Part shown: positions 37,921 to 50,800 of the stretch, one piece after another
Numbering within the stretch: the stretch's first letter is position 1
Layout: each line of letters starts with the position of its first letter
Assembly (NCBI GenBank): GCA_013397115.1
Contig: VWZW01002639.1
Location: 1,116,001-1,180,000, forward strand
DNA: 64,000 nt
Direction: 5' to 3'
Origin: Edolisoma coerulescens
Lineage: Eukaryota > Chordata > Aves > Passeriformes > Campephagidae
Notes under the pieces: model-generated
The model's database searches: none
Seen by the model: the letters and a program-made list of their open reading frames with translations, nothing else
Told to the model about the DNA's origin: nothing
Made by a program: the position numbers and the translations under genes

Positions 37921-37999
37921 ACAGAAAGTTTGGGTTGAGTTAGTTACAAAATGAGAAACCAGTCTTAAGAGTTTCTGCTTTTTTCTGGAGTGTTTGGTG

Positions 38000-38350
38000 C
38001 CCATTTACCTTGGGGAGTAAAAAGGTGATTACTGAGCTTTAAAAAAATAGATATATATATGTGGAGTTTCAAATAATGTCTGCCTTTATAGGAATTTCAG
38101 AACACACACTTCAGCACTATTATGTTTAAATTACTCTGAAGAGCAGGTTCAAAGATAAAAATGAGTAAAATATGCAAAACAACACGAACAGTGGAAGTGT
38201 AAAACTCCTCTGTGGGCTGTGGTGAAGTCATGAATTAATTCCAGGTGTAACTTCTTGCAGCTTCTGATTCTTGTAGGGCCTTCACCCCCCCTGAGTGCCC
38301 TGGTGGCACTTGGTCCTTTGGGGAGCTGGGGAAGCAATTCCTGTCTGGAG
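38000..38350 (+). repeat. Intronic direct duplication, copy 2
   Basis: Partner of 36135-36480. It starts ccatttaccttggggag and ends gcaattcctgtctgga. The 111-bp identical core is at 38149-38259. A minisatellite begins about 115 bp beyond its right end; copy 1 lacks this neighbour. Confidence 0.9.
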
Positions 38351-38464
38351 CTTCAAGATCTGGTGACAGGAAACGAAATGGGTGCTGTAAATCTGGGAAG
38401 GCACCGTGTTGGATTTCCCTTTGCACTGAATCCTGACGTAATCCCAGGGCTAACTCCATCGTGA

Positions 38465-38567
38465 TGGACACATCCCACGGGACACATCCCATGGGACACA
38501 TCCCACATCCCACGGGACACATCCCACGGGACACATCCCACGGGACACATCCCACGGGACACTGCCC
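38465..38567 (+). repeat. Minisatellite, 14-bp unit gggacacatcccac
   Basis: About six and a half copies of gggacacatcccac are present, with one half-unit (atcccac) in the middle and one C-to-T variant. The unit has weak dyad symmetry (tgggat/atccca). Antisense open frames across it are repeat artefacts. The unit length is not a multiple of three. Confidence 0.92.
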
Positions 38568-40911
38568 AGTGCCCAGGCTCAGGATGGGAGGACCTTGTCC
38601 TGCTGGGGGTGTGTTTGGGCTGAGAGCTGACAGATGGTGGGAGCTTAGTGCAGACCCATCTTTGCCTCTTGCTGTGCCCCAGGGCAGACCTTGCCTTCCT
38701 CCTGCAGCAGCCTTGGGCTCTCCCGAGTGAGAAGGTGGCCACAGTTTTAATCCATTCACTCGGAATTAGGTGAGGGGAAAGAACAGTCTCCTTCATGAGG
38801 ATCTGCTCTCTGGTTAGCTAAATATAAACCTGGGGCAGCCCAAAGCCCATGGAAAGACCTTCATTGACATCCCAGCCTTTCTCCAAGCTCATGGATTTCC
38901 AGGAGTCTGGATTTCCATGGTGGGCGTGCTCTTATTGGTTACAATATTTAATTCCTCAAGTGCAGAAAATGCTGTGATATTCAAATTCTTTTTGAAGAGA
39001 GACCTTTAATAGCTTTTGAAGAGTCCCCTTGGTTTCTGCTTTATCTTTCAAGCTAAAGAAAGCCTCCTCTTGGAAAGCAGCTCCCTCGTGCTGCAGATAC
39101 TGTCTAACCTTAAAGCTGAATCCTCACCTTCAGACAATAAATGCTTCATTTCAACAAGACAAATGCTGCCTTTATCTTCATTAATTAAGCTTATTGCAGA
39201 TTTGATGGCATTTGAATGGAGACATTTTGGCTAGTGGCAATTCTGATTTTTACATAAATTACCAAGAAGGAATTTTCAAGCGGTTTATCTGCAATAAAAT
39301 TCTGCAAATATTACTGAGCACGAAGGCTGTGCATTTGTACTTACACACTTCTTCTGCCTACTGCAGTTTTGAGTGCAATACAATAGAGCAAGTAATTCCA
39401 ATATATTTCTTGTAAAAGGTTATGGGGCTTGGGCACATTATGTAGTAATCCCTGCTGGAATACTTACTCCAATCCACAAGCTAAATATTTATTTAATAGG
39501 AATTGTGATAACTCCCAGTGCCTTAGGACTTCTGTTTGCTGAATTTTTTAGTAGCTAGATCATTGCCTGGTATTTTGTTTATGGCTACTTATTTGCTGTG
39601 TGACTTCGGCCTTTTTTGCCAGACACCTTGGAAAAAGTGACTTTTGAAGGTTCCCAGCTTCCCCTGATTTCCCTTAGCACGAGGCCTGCCTGCCTCGTGA
39701 CAAGGACAGGGCAGGAGCCTCTCCTCAGGTGTTTTTTGGGTTAGTGGGGGCCAACATGGACAAAGTTTCAGAAGAAGTGAGGTCCTGGAACTTGTTGCAA
39801 GACCCTTGCCTTCCATCCCTTCCAGCCCTTTATTTGGGAAGCTCAGGACACCGTGGAGTTAAAAAAATCAGATTAAAGAGGCTGTGACTGACAGTTGAAA
39901 AACAGGGAAGGTACACTGGGTTGAAATCTAAAGCTGAATAATTTGGCAGATGTTCAGGAAAACAGCAGAACTGAGAATAATTCAGTTTGTATTTTAAAAA
40001 AGCTCTTCAGTAGAAACTGTTCTGATTTTTGTTGTTGTTCTTAATGACGATGTTCAAAATGAATGCTTTAGGTTTTTAATTTTTGGTGATTTTAAATATG
40101 TGGCTGCCAGTGCCTTGGATAAAAGCTGTATTTGTGCCATAATTAACCTCTGAGTTTTTTGTGTAATAACAAATATTTTAATAGTAGCCTTTAGATTTTC
40201 CAACACGGGATGTACATATCAGCAGTGAGATTTCAGGGATCAGTGTTTATCAGGGATTAGAACACAATTTACACCCTGTTTTTTCAGTAACAAAATAACA
40301 CAGCGTTGTAAAGTATAAAGCTTAACCTCAACCATATTTACTATACGTGTTTGAAAACCTAAGCGAATAAAAGCTCATTTATATTCCTGTCTGATTAGCA
40401 CAATCAGAACTTATTGATGCTAAAACGAGCCAAATTTCCATAACTATAAACAGAATATTAAAATATAGTTGACTAGCAGAGCGTGCTGTTTTTCCCCTCC
40501 TTGGATGGAACATGGCATTGTGACTTTCTTGGTGACTTTTTAGGAGTCTTTTGAGAAAGTCAGAGGGATTTCAAAGCCAGGCCTTTGGGCAGGGAAGCAG
40601 AACTTTTCCTAGGCAAGTGTTTGCTGCCTTGGGATAGAAGGCAGAAAGTGACATGTAGGTAAATGTGTTGGTGCTTGGCTGCCCTTTATTTCTGCATAGT
40701 TGGGGGTCAGGTGTTCAGGAACTGAGTGGGGAAACATTTGAGCCTAGAAACCACTTTATTTGAAGCCGCCACTACAAGTATTTGTAGTATTTTACTCAGT
40801 GTATGGGACCAGAAAGCCTTAGTGAAGAAGAGGGGTGTGGAGTGACTTTGCGCAATAATACAGATTAAGGAATTCCATACTGAAACCAACTGAGTGTTTC
40901 CCTGTGGTGTA

Positions 40912-40993
40912 AAATGAGAATGACTGAATGGTTTGGGTTGGAAGAGACCTTAAAGATCATCCAGTTCCACCTCCTGTCACAGGCAGGGCCACA
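40912..40993 (-). mobile_element. CR1 LINE 3' tail
   Basis: On the + strand, gaatggtttgggttggaaga followed by gaccttaaagatcatccagt is the reverse complement of the CR1 3' end. Only about 80 bp remain. Confidence 0.8.
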
Positions 40994-43900
40994 GAAACAT
41001 GGAACAGCACAATGCAAGGAGTTCTGAGGAGACCTGGGGTTGATTGTGATGGCTGTGAGCTTGTGTACCTGACTCAAGTTTCCATTTAAATTTCCAGGAA
41101 GAAGCCTGATGGCACTTGGGAAATGTTTGTGCGGTCCCAAAGGTCTGGGTGAAAAGAGTCCCAAAGCTGAGACTTGCCACGTTATCCTAAACACACATCA
41201 GGCTTTGTTCCTCTCTCCTAAAGCGTCGTTGTGGTAAAAAGTAACGTGTGAGGGATTAGCATCACTTTTGTTGAGCAGAGACAGCGGAGTAGGTCAGGAG
41301 CCTGTTTGAAATAAGCAGAAAATTTTGCAGCTGCAGAGCTGTCGCTCCACCCTCCCAGACTGCAGCTCCCTGGAGGCACAAAGTCCCACCTTGCACCTGC
41401 CTTGCAAAGTGATTTGGTGCAACTCGAGGTGCTCTGCATGCAGCAGGGAGCAAAGGAAAACGTAGCTTTCCCTTGCCTTTGGCAGTTGTTGTGCAATGAG
41501 AACTTGAAATGGTTTAAACCTGAATTAAAAATAGCTTCATTTGCATAGTCAGGGGTAATTAGTGTATGTTTTATCCTGATTCCTCGTACAGCTATTTGTA
41601 ACCCTGAAAGCAATAAAGAAAATCCTCAGATAGCTGGATGTTTGATTCAGTTAAGGATTCTCCTGTAGCTCAGAGGTGGCACATAAAGATCTCACTGTTG
41701 GTAAACATCTGAATGGCAAATTTTGATATTGGAGATAATGGGCATAGCTTAGGAGATAAAAGGGGCAAATAAGAATTCCTTTTCCAAAGCTGTGCTGCAT
41801 GTCCAAGAAAAGTTTTTAGCTCGTTCATTCCAGATTATTTCCAGTCTTTATATTGCCAGAGATCATCCACTGGTAGAGACTTTATGAATTGGGAATTTTC
41901 CGGTTTCATCCCATTTCTCATTTTTAAGGTTTTTGTGTAGGGAGATCATGTGGCCCTGTGTTTAGTGAGTCAGGGCAGCTCTGGGGGTGTGGAATGGAAG
42001 GAAAGACATTCTCCCTACGCTTTTCAAAACGAGAAGATACATTTATCCTGTATCAACAACTTGAAAATAGGACAGATTCATTTCTTTGCACGATGTTTTG
42101 TGCTGGCTGGGAAGCGATTGCAGCAAGCACTGATAAGAGACAGTGTTTTCTGAGATAAACTCCTGACAGTAATGGTGCCTTGACTTTTTGGGGAGAGGGG
42201 GCGTGTGACAGTTCCTTCTGCCTGCAGAATTTGTAAGAATTGCCTTTGATTGCAGCTGTAGAAAAACCCTAAATCTGAATTTGCTTACTAGCCTATGTAA
42301 AACTTTACTGTCGACCACAGACTGTAGTTAAAAGTAAGACAATTCTATGGCTGAATCTATTTTTTATACATAATTTATACATAATTTCACTTGAAAATCT
42401 AAAGATTCATCTCCAGTTTCACATCTGCATCCATAGCATTGCTGCAGAGGGGACATATTTCAGCTTTTACAAGAGTTTGCCAAGTGAGTGATAGTAGTGA
42501 GCAGCATATTGGAAAATACTACTTCTAATTCATTTTTTAAAGTTTTTTGAATCTTAATATGAAATATTGTATTCTGTAAAGAGATTCTGACGAGAAAATG
42601 AAATTACATAAAAGCATAGAGGAAATGAGGGAGAAAAAGCAGTTGTTTCAGATCATAACCTCATTGGTTGGGGTGACAGTTTCAATTCCATCTGAGTTCT
42701 CTCCAGTTCTCATCCTTTTTATGTTGGATTAAGTAACAGTTTTTGTCTTCTTATTCCCATAGCAACCTTATCTCGCTTTATTTTCTTGATGTAAATCTGC
42801 TTGTCTCTTACTATCTTTCAAAGCTTGTGCATGAATAGCTTGTGAAGGAGAGGAGTGTGGCAAGGAGGGAGCAGAGACTTTCTGGCATGGAATATAAGGG
42901 AAAGAATATTTTGAAGCAAGAAATAGAGAGCTGAAAAAATACTTTTTTTTCCTCCCAGAGCTATTTATGACATCGTTTTTCTGTGTAATTTCTTCATGAA
43001 GGCTGAAACTTAAGTGCTGGTTTAGGATGTTGCGTGAGCTTAACTCCTCCAAAAAGTTCAGGCCAACCTATGTGCTCCGCCAAAAATACAGATTTAATGA
43101 TCTGCAGCATTATGGTTTCTATAACTTGGGAAAAATGCTGCTTTGAGCAGAGGTAAGTCTTGATTTTGCTCCTCATGGAACTTGGAGTCTCTTAGGAGAA
43201 GGTTGAGTTTTGGGCAGGAGCTGTGCTGACCCCCAGCTTTGTGTCCAGCCCTTCTCCCCGTTGGTCCGTGGTGCAGAACTGGGAGAATCCTGGTCCTTGA
43301 ATCCTCAGCGCCCCAGGGATCACAGCATAAACCCTGTTCATCCAAAAGGCTGCACATCCTCAGGGAGGGGCAGCTGCTGGGTGGTTCCAGGCATTAAATG
43401 AGGTTGGAAAAAGCAGCTGTTGCTTTGTCTCGCTGCATCTTTTTCCATGTTAAATACTTCACTTGATTGGCCTTGCTTAATGTAAGACATGTCTGAAGTG
43501 TGAGTGAGACAGTGGACACCAGTGTGATTTTATATTTCTAGATTTTTTAGACGTTATGCCTAAATTCTGAAATCTTTTTAACCGGAGCCTTTTGAAGTGC
43601 TGGCTTCATTGCTGTAAAAAATATTTATAAATAACTTAAAATTTTGGCATTTCCTGCACAGCTCCCCTCACCTAGTAAAGATCTAAAGAAAGAATACTTT
43701 AATTCTTTTGTGTGTGTGCTTGGTTTCAAGGTTTTTTTCTTTAAGAAGAGTGGTGACATTCCTTAGGATTTTTGCATTGCAGGACTGTTCTTAAAACTCT
43801 GGAAAATGGATTATTTGGGAAAACAGAGCTTATATTCACTGAAAAATCAAAGCAAGTCCTTGCTAAGGAAAGTATTTCAGGCCTTGATTTGTTTGTCAGA

Positions 43901-44481
43901 ATTACCCTAATGGGGTCTTGTTAGCCCATTTAACATGCTACTGATAATATTAAGATAATACTTAAAAATGTTTACATTACATTAATACCCCATTAAGGGC
44001 CTGATCTAAAGCCCATTGAATTTAATAGGAATGTTCAGTAGGAATTGAATGCTTTGATCTTTCAACTGCAGTTTTGCAAGTCAGAAAAAAAAAATCAAAC
44101 ATGAAAATTGTTTCGGTCAACAGAAACATATCTGTGCTATGTCCTACCCCACCCTTCATGGCTCATAAAGCTATGGGATCTGGAGCCTCCTGAAAATGAA
44201 ATAAAGATTTAGAATGTCAGTTTGGAATGTGTTTTACAGCACCAAGTTGTGATGTAGAAAAAAGGATGTTGCTAAAAGGTGTTTGATGAGGACTTGAAAT
44301 AAAGGAAAGCTTGGCTGGGTGGCTGAGAGAATTTGACTTCATCATGTGGTAGATGTAGGGTTTGTTTGGGGTTTTTTGAGATGTAGGTGCCCTGGCCTGG
44401 TTTTAGACAATATTATCTTATTGGAGATGTTGTTGTTCAAATAGTGCAGAGCAGATGTCCTTTTCTTTTGAGGTCACTTGA

Positions 44482-44574
44482 AAGGCCTAGTGGGACTTGG
44501 CAGTGCTGGGGAATGGTCAAACTCAATGCTCTTGGAGGTCTTTTCCAACCTAAATGCTCCTGTCATTCTATAAC
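44482..44574 (+). mobile_element. CR1 LINE 3' tail, old subfamily
   Basis: The segment has ctcttggaggtcttttccaa followed by cctaaatg, then gtcattctata. It resembles the CR1 subfamily with the 'gaggtcttttccaacctaaatgattct' end. It is diverged and noncoding. Confidence 0.7.
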
Positions 44575-47500
44575 AAGCACAGGTGCCTTGTGATCACAGA
44601 ATCACTCTGACATTGTGAATTGATAAATAAATACACAGTAAAGTTTGACAGCATTAACCCATGGCTGCAGCCCAATAAATGTGGAGAGACTGCAAATACA
44701 ATTTAAATGTCTTCACTGGGTATCACCTTACTCTAAATATACTTTTCCAGAGCTCCAGTTTGCTGCCAAACTGCGTATTTTGCTTTCTGATGTTTATTGC
44801 AAAGCAAAGTAGGCGTCTTAAAACTGAAGCAATGGAACTCAGAGAGCTGCTCCTATTACACTGCATTGCTTGTGTCTTTGTTCTTGTATTGATTATGTAT
44901 TTATGTCTTGTTTCTCATAAAGAGTGGCACTGAGTAGTTACAGAGAGCACAGGCTGGGAGTTGTGGGGAGTCTCATTTAATAACCAAGGAAATTCTCTGT
45001 ACTTATGAGAAGAGATGCAGTACCTGATTTTATTTTCCTGTTATTGCTTCTCTCAGCCCCGTGCAGCGAGACATCTTCTCTCTTTTTTTATGGAACTGTA
45101 TTTTTTCAGCCCATGACTTTTTATTAAATTGTACTTAACGATACACTTTTGAGGATTACATCACCCTGCAAGGAGCAATTTGGCTTAGGCTGGGGATCAG
45201 TCTGCACATGGAGCATCTGTCACGTAACAGTTCTGCTCAGATACCAACAAAGAGATCTGAGGTCCCCCTGTGTTTTGGGGGTTGTCTCCTTATGTAGACG
45301 TCTCAATCTATTAAACTCTCCTCAGCAACGCTGGGATTGTATTTGTTTTTATAAATGCAGTAGCAGAACTCAGGTATTTCTCAGGAGTTGTTTTTTTTTC
45401 CACTCCTGCAGCCTCTGTTGTTGAGTAGTCTGATGATGAATTTATTAATCTATGCCGTTGCTTGCTCAGGTGTAATCCCTTGTTCAGCCACATTTATTCA
45501 TCCACTGAAGGATGTGCACATTGGTCCATCATGGCATATTAAAGGTTTGCCTCCTCCTGCCACAGCTGTCATCTCTTTGACCCCTCAGTAAACTAACAGT
45601 CTTCCACATAATTTTGCTTTCATTCAAGTGTAATGCCATTGCTGCGGAGGCAGACAGAATGCAATTCTCTAAAGATCTTGTCTCATTCCTTTCTCTTCCA
45701 GGGAGGTTAATGTGCTCAGATGATCCCTGCGTTTTCTTTTTGCTCTCTTGCTGCAAGAAGAGCAAAAAAAAATGGAGTGCGTCTGGTTAATCTGTTTGGA
45801 CTGGCTTTTGGGGATGGAGCAGACTGGGAAGATGAACTCACCAGCTGCTTAGAAGTTTATACCATTTGTGTGTCAAATGCCTTCAGTTGTTTCCTTAGCA
45901 CTTTTTACTTCTACAGCTTTTTACAAAAATGTTATACAGATGTTTTTCTGTAATGGAAATAACTGAGTCAAAACCTCTTTGCCCAAAACGAGCTAAGCCA
46001 GGTTTAAATATTAATGACGTGTGGGAATCACTTAAGTCTGAACCAGTGTTTTGTCCACAGCCATTTGTCATTTACAAGTGGTACCATTCCAGAAAACCTC
46101 CAGCCACCACCTCAGCTTGCTGGGAATGCCTGCAGTGTCAGTGCTTTGCAGACTGATTCCTGGTTTTGGGAATGAGGGCTGGGTCAGAAATGAGCCTGGG
46201 AGCATCAGTTCCAGCCCCAGCAGGAACCATGTCCCTGAGTGCAGGTTCCCTTGATGAACCTACTGTCATTGTCACATCTAATGACTTGGGATTGCATTGA
46301 CTGCCTCTACTGTATGCACTGCTATTTTACCCGCTAATTAAGTTAAAAAATCAAATGAGCCAGTGATTTATTGGGTGTAGAGGCTGGTTCTGCACTGCCA
46401 CAGCTTCTCATCTGCTGGCTGAGCTCTTGTGTGTGATTTGCCAGAGGCTTCCCTGGGTATCAAATGAGTGTGTGATATGATGCTTTTGATTTTTAATAAT
46501 CTGCTATTAACAGTAGTATTTTGCATTTCCTTATCTGTTGTTAACACTCCTTTGCATTCAGCTGGTTTTGAACCTCTGATTTCTTACTACATCTCTCTTT
46601 CTGATTTTATTTCAGATTCTTTTCAGAAGAATTTTTATGCTGCTTTGGTTAGCAAAGTGTAGCATTTTTCTCCTTAGTATTTCATAACTTCAGCTCTTAA
46701 TAACACATGCTGCTCTTACTTACTCTTTCATCTTTTTGTGTAACTCTTTTTTGCTTCCATTCAAAAGTAACTTTGGCATCTCTTTAAGCCAATTGCATCT
46801 TATCCATCCCTTATTTTTCTCCTGTCTTTCCTGATGGGGATTCAGTGGAATTACTAACTTAATTCTTCAAGAAACCTTTTTGCCTCATCATAAATCCTTC
46901 TTTAGTGGAAAAAAAAAAAAACCAGAAACCCACAACGACTTTTCTTGTGGTTGCAGGTCTGAGCTTTGTTTCTAAACTTGTGGGACCTAAACATCCTTGC
47001 AGACTCCAGTATTTACTGACTCCATGGCAAGGGCAGAATTGGTTTCTTGCATCCCAGTGTGTGGAGAGGCTGGGAAAGGGCTGCTCTGCTCCCAGCTGAA
47101 AGCCAGGCACGTGGGCACAGCTGGCCCTCGTGTGCCACCCACCCTGAGTGCCATTGATCTGTCGCTGTAGAAGGTGACTGAGTGGATCAAGGCAGTTGAG
47201 TTCTTATCACAAATCGTTGCTTTGTGTAATTAATTTAATTTATTCCAAGTCATGCTTGCAAGGGTCTCCTGCTCCTCCTCCAGATGCTGCAGTGTCAGAT
47301 CCCAGTTCAGTCTGAGCCAGGCCAAATGCAATTTTATCATCTGTTTACCCCTCTGTTTAATTGTGTAACGATTATTGTCCCTGCCTTCATAAAGCAAAAC
47401 ATGGGATTTGTTATCTGCGTGGGGATTATACTGATTGGGTTTTAAATGTCTCTCTATTACATCTGGGTCAGAGCAATGATTAATATTGAAAGAGAGGTTT

Positions 47501-47780
47501 TGTAACCAGGCTGAAGCTCTAGCACACGTCCTGAAAAGGCTTTTGTGGTTCTGGGGAGGCTGTGAGGGGCAGGGGTGGGTGTGTGACAGAGCAAGTGGGA
47601 TTTGGGCTCGATTGCAGCGGGTGGAATTTGTCACTCCGGTCGGGCTGATCAGCCAGGGCTTGTCACTGGCAGGAGCAGTGCTTTGGTGGGATGAAAGGCA
47701 GTGCTTACAGTGCTTAGAGTGGAGAAGATAAGCTGTGCCACAGGTTATTCATGTTTCTCTCTGATGAGAGATCAGAAGGA

Positions 47781-47820
47781 GCTGCGAGACCGTCTGCGTT
47801 GGTCTCGCGGGTGTCGCAGC
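47781..47820. repeat. Two mutually exclusive GC-rich hairpins
   Basis: gcgagacc (47784-47791) pairs perfectly with ggtctcgc (47801-47808). The overlapping outer arm gctgcga (47781-47787) pairs perfectly with tcgcagc (47814-47820). Bases gcga belong to both stems, so only one stem can form at a time. The sequence is CpG-rich in otherwise plain intron. No RNA family is recognised. Confidence 0.8.
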
Positions 47821-50800
47821 AGTTTTACTGGGTGACCCTTGTGTTGTTAGCCCTTCCCCACTTTGCAGCTGGCCTGGGGTTCCCATTCTGACTTGAGCTT
47901 GTCTGGCTGCAGCCTTTGGGTCTGCCCTGCCTCAGAAGTGCCACCAGGATCGAGAGCTGTGACAATGTGATGGGCAGGCAAGCGGGAGCATCCTGCAAAG
48001 AGCCGCTCATGGCATCTCCCGGAGCCGCTCCCAGATCCCTTCACCCCGCACCAAGGAGCCTTTGCTGGCTGCTGGGAGCTGCTGAGGGCAAGTACAAGTG
48101 TGAGGGAGTTGTTTACACAACTACAGAGCAGCAGAACAGCAGCCACAGGTCCGGCTCTGCGTGTTGGAGCAACTACAAGTGGCCACTGCTCCTCTGGTTT
48201 GCCCCAACATCCCTCCAGGAGCACGGAGCCGGCACTCAGCCAGAGCTCGGTGCCTGCTGCAGCTCACCCTGGCTGCAGAATAACTTCACACCTTCCACTG
48301 AGCACTCAGGCTCTTGAAAACTAATTAAACACACTCAGCAGTGCTTAAGAGGTTTCCAGGTAAGACAAGAAAGTGGCTGCTCTGATAGCAGGAAGCTCTG
48401 GTGTGAACCGTCAGCCGTCGGTGCTGAAATCTCACTGATGGGGCTTTTGGTTTCTTCCTCTGCCAATACTCCTTGTCTTAGGCAACCCTCATTTGGCATT
48501 TTCTACCTCCAAGTAATTGAGTTTGCAGCCTCAGTGTGTTCTTTTAATTTTATTAGGGACTAGAGAGTAATATACTTGTGCAATACTGAATTAGGTTATG
48601 CAGTGTTTTTCTGCTTTTCATTAATAAATTAATTAACAGCTCATGCTTGTGCACAGGTTGGAGATGTGACTTCATTGGGAAACTTCATCATTTGGCTTTC
48701 CTCTTCAGCACTGAAGAAATGATTCTGCCTCATGGACTCTTCCATGGCCTGTCTCCTAAAGATAAAGTTGTAATTCTCATTTTCGCATTTTTATGTGAAC
48801 CTGGTAAATGATTGTTTTAAACACCTCTGCTGTCCACATCACAGTAACACAGGGTTTCTTTCATTTTTTCTGCCTTATCTGCCACAGAAAATACCCGTTT
48901 TGCTTGTCACCTGCAAATGACATCAGGGTAAGAAATGCTTTTTGCTGCATGCCTGTTCCCTGAAGTCTGTAAGGAAATAACTCCAGACCATCTGCTTTAG
49001 CCACTTCTTGCTACTGTAAAGGAAGTGAACAGAATCTCCTCTGGTTTGCTTTGATGTGCTCCTGAACATCCATTAAGCTACAACTACAGTGTTGCCGTAC
49101 GGTGCTGGGATAGAAATAGATCATTTTTCTTATCTCTGCTGTCCTTCTGAGCCTGTTAATGTAGTCTAATCCCAGCGAGTAACCCGAGAGATTTATAGTC
49201 ATAAATGTTTGCAGCAATTTTCCAGAACCTGTTTTATGCTGTGGTGACATCCTGGTGCTCACTCAGATCCTGCTGGGGTTGGAGTGGAGCAGGGGGAAGA
49301 GCACATTACATCCCTGATTCAGAAATGGCAGGTTTGAACTTCACAGGAGCAATTAATGTCAGCCCCAAGTGCTGTATTCAGGATGCTGAGTCTGAGGTAC
49401 TTGATTTGTCAAACAGGAAAATTCGCCCACCTCTTCCTGCAAATTGTGCTGTGAATAGTTAATACAGTGAAAAAAACTGTTCTTCCTCTGCATGAGCCAG
49501 GCAGATGTGCTCTCAAAATGTATTACTTTTATTTCTGCATCTGTCTTATTCATCTTTGCTTCAATAATAGAATTGAAAGTTTTAATTTCTTCTAAATTCC
49601 TCTATAAATATTATTTTTGTTACAGAATTAATCTATCCTTGCACCTTATCCTCTCTGCAGCTTACTTCGAGTGGGTTGTTGAATTCAGTTATGTAGAAAT
49701 AGTCACCTTCTCCAGGTTCCCTTCTATTTCTTTTATGAAAGAGTTGAGGCATAACATAGCTGAGGTTGAGAAACAGTAAACAGGAGAATTATTAAAATAA
49801 ATACAAAAAAATAAAAGTCCACTAGTGTTTACCATGTCCAGTTAAAAATACTGGGCAGCAGCTGGAGCTGAAGATAAAACCCAGCTGATTTTGGAATGGA
49901 AAATGGCACAGGTGATTCTGGCAGGGTGAGGAATGGCTTAAGGTTGGATCTCTTACTCTTGGCACATTATTCCTCTGTTGTAGCTCATGGATGGGGGATG
50001 ACTTGTTTCAGTGCACATACAACAAAATATTTCATATTATTATGCTCAGCCCAGGTAAGGCCACACATTTTGATGAGAACACAACTGTTTTGAAGGCCTG
50101 TGAACATTGGATTTTTCTGCTGACTCACGAGTGGTGGTTGGTAGGTGTGGAGAGCAGCTGGGCTCAGACGTCTGTGGGCAGGACACTTCTCCATCTGCTC
50201 TGTCTGTTTTTTGTCACTGGCACATCTGTTCTGGCCCACACGGCCCCAGTCAAAGCAGGGATCTGTGCCAGGTGCTCCATACCTGGTGAGATGAGGCAAT
50301 GACACATCCTGGTTACCCAGATCCCAGGAATCCTTTCTGGTGATGAAATATTTTGTAATACTTGGGGCAGAATCTGGTGGCACCTCTGGAAACATATGGG
50401 ACTGGAGTCAGTGGCAGGGGGAAAAAAAAAATCCCATTGTCATCAGCATGTTCCCAGTGCTTTAAAACTGAGCTGCTGTAGGATGGTTTTCATTGATTTA
50501 TTTATTCAGGAAAGGCTTTTTGGGAACAGTGCTGCATATTTAATAACTAAACAAACCTTCAGATAATTAGAGCTAGATCTGGCAGGGCTTTAGCCATCTG
50601 TTTAACTATTAAAATGTGAATAGCCTGGTGTTCTTCAGCACTGAACCTGCTTTGTGGTTATGAGGGCTGGTGCTTAGTAGACTGTCAGGATGTTCTTAGG
50701 GTTTGTTTTGGGAAAGTGTTAGGGGAGGGAAAAAAAAAATCTGTGTTGCATCTGAGAAGTCGACTGTAGGACAATTTCCTTGAGCAAACATCCTTCCCTC

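Noticed and set aside
38465..38567. CRISPR-like array
   Set aside because: The units are contiguous 14-bp repeats without unique spacers, in a vertebrate genome. It is a minisatellite.
47980..48120. Possible Ig1 seed: K-E-P-containing + frame and a KYKCEG word
   Set aside because: The surrounding residues do not follow the Ig1 pattern, and the antisense strand is equally open, so it looks like chance in a GC-rich pocket.
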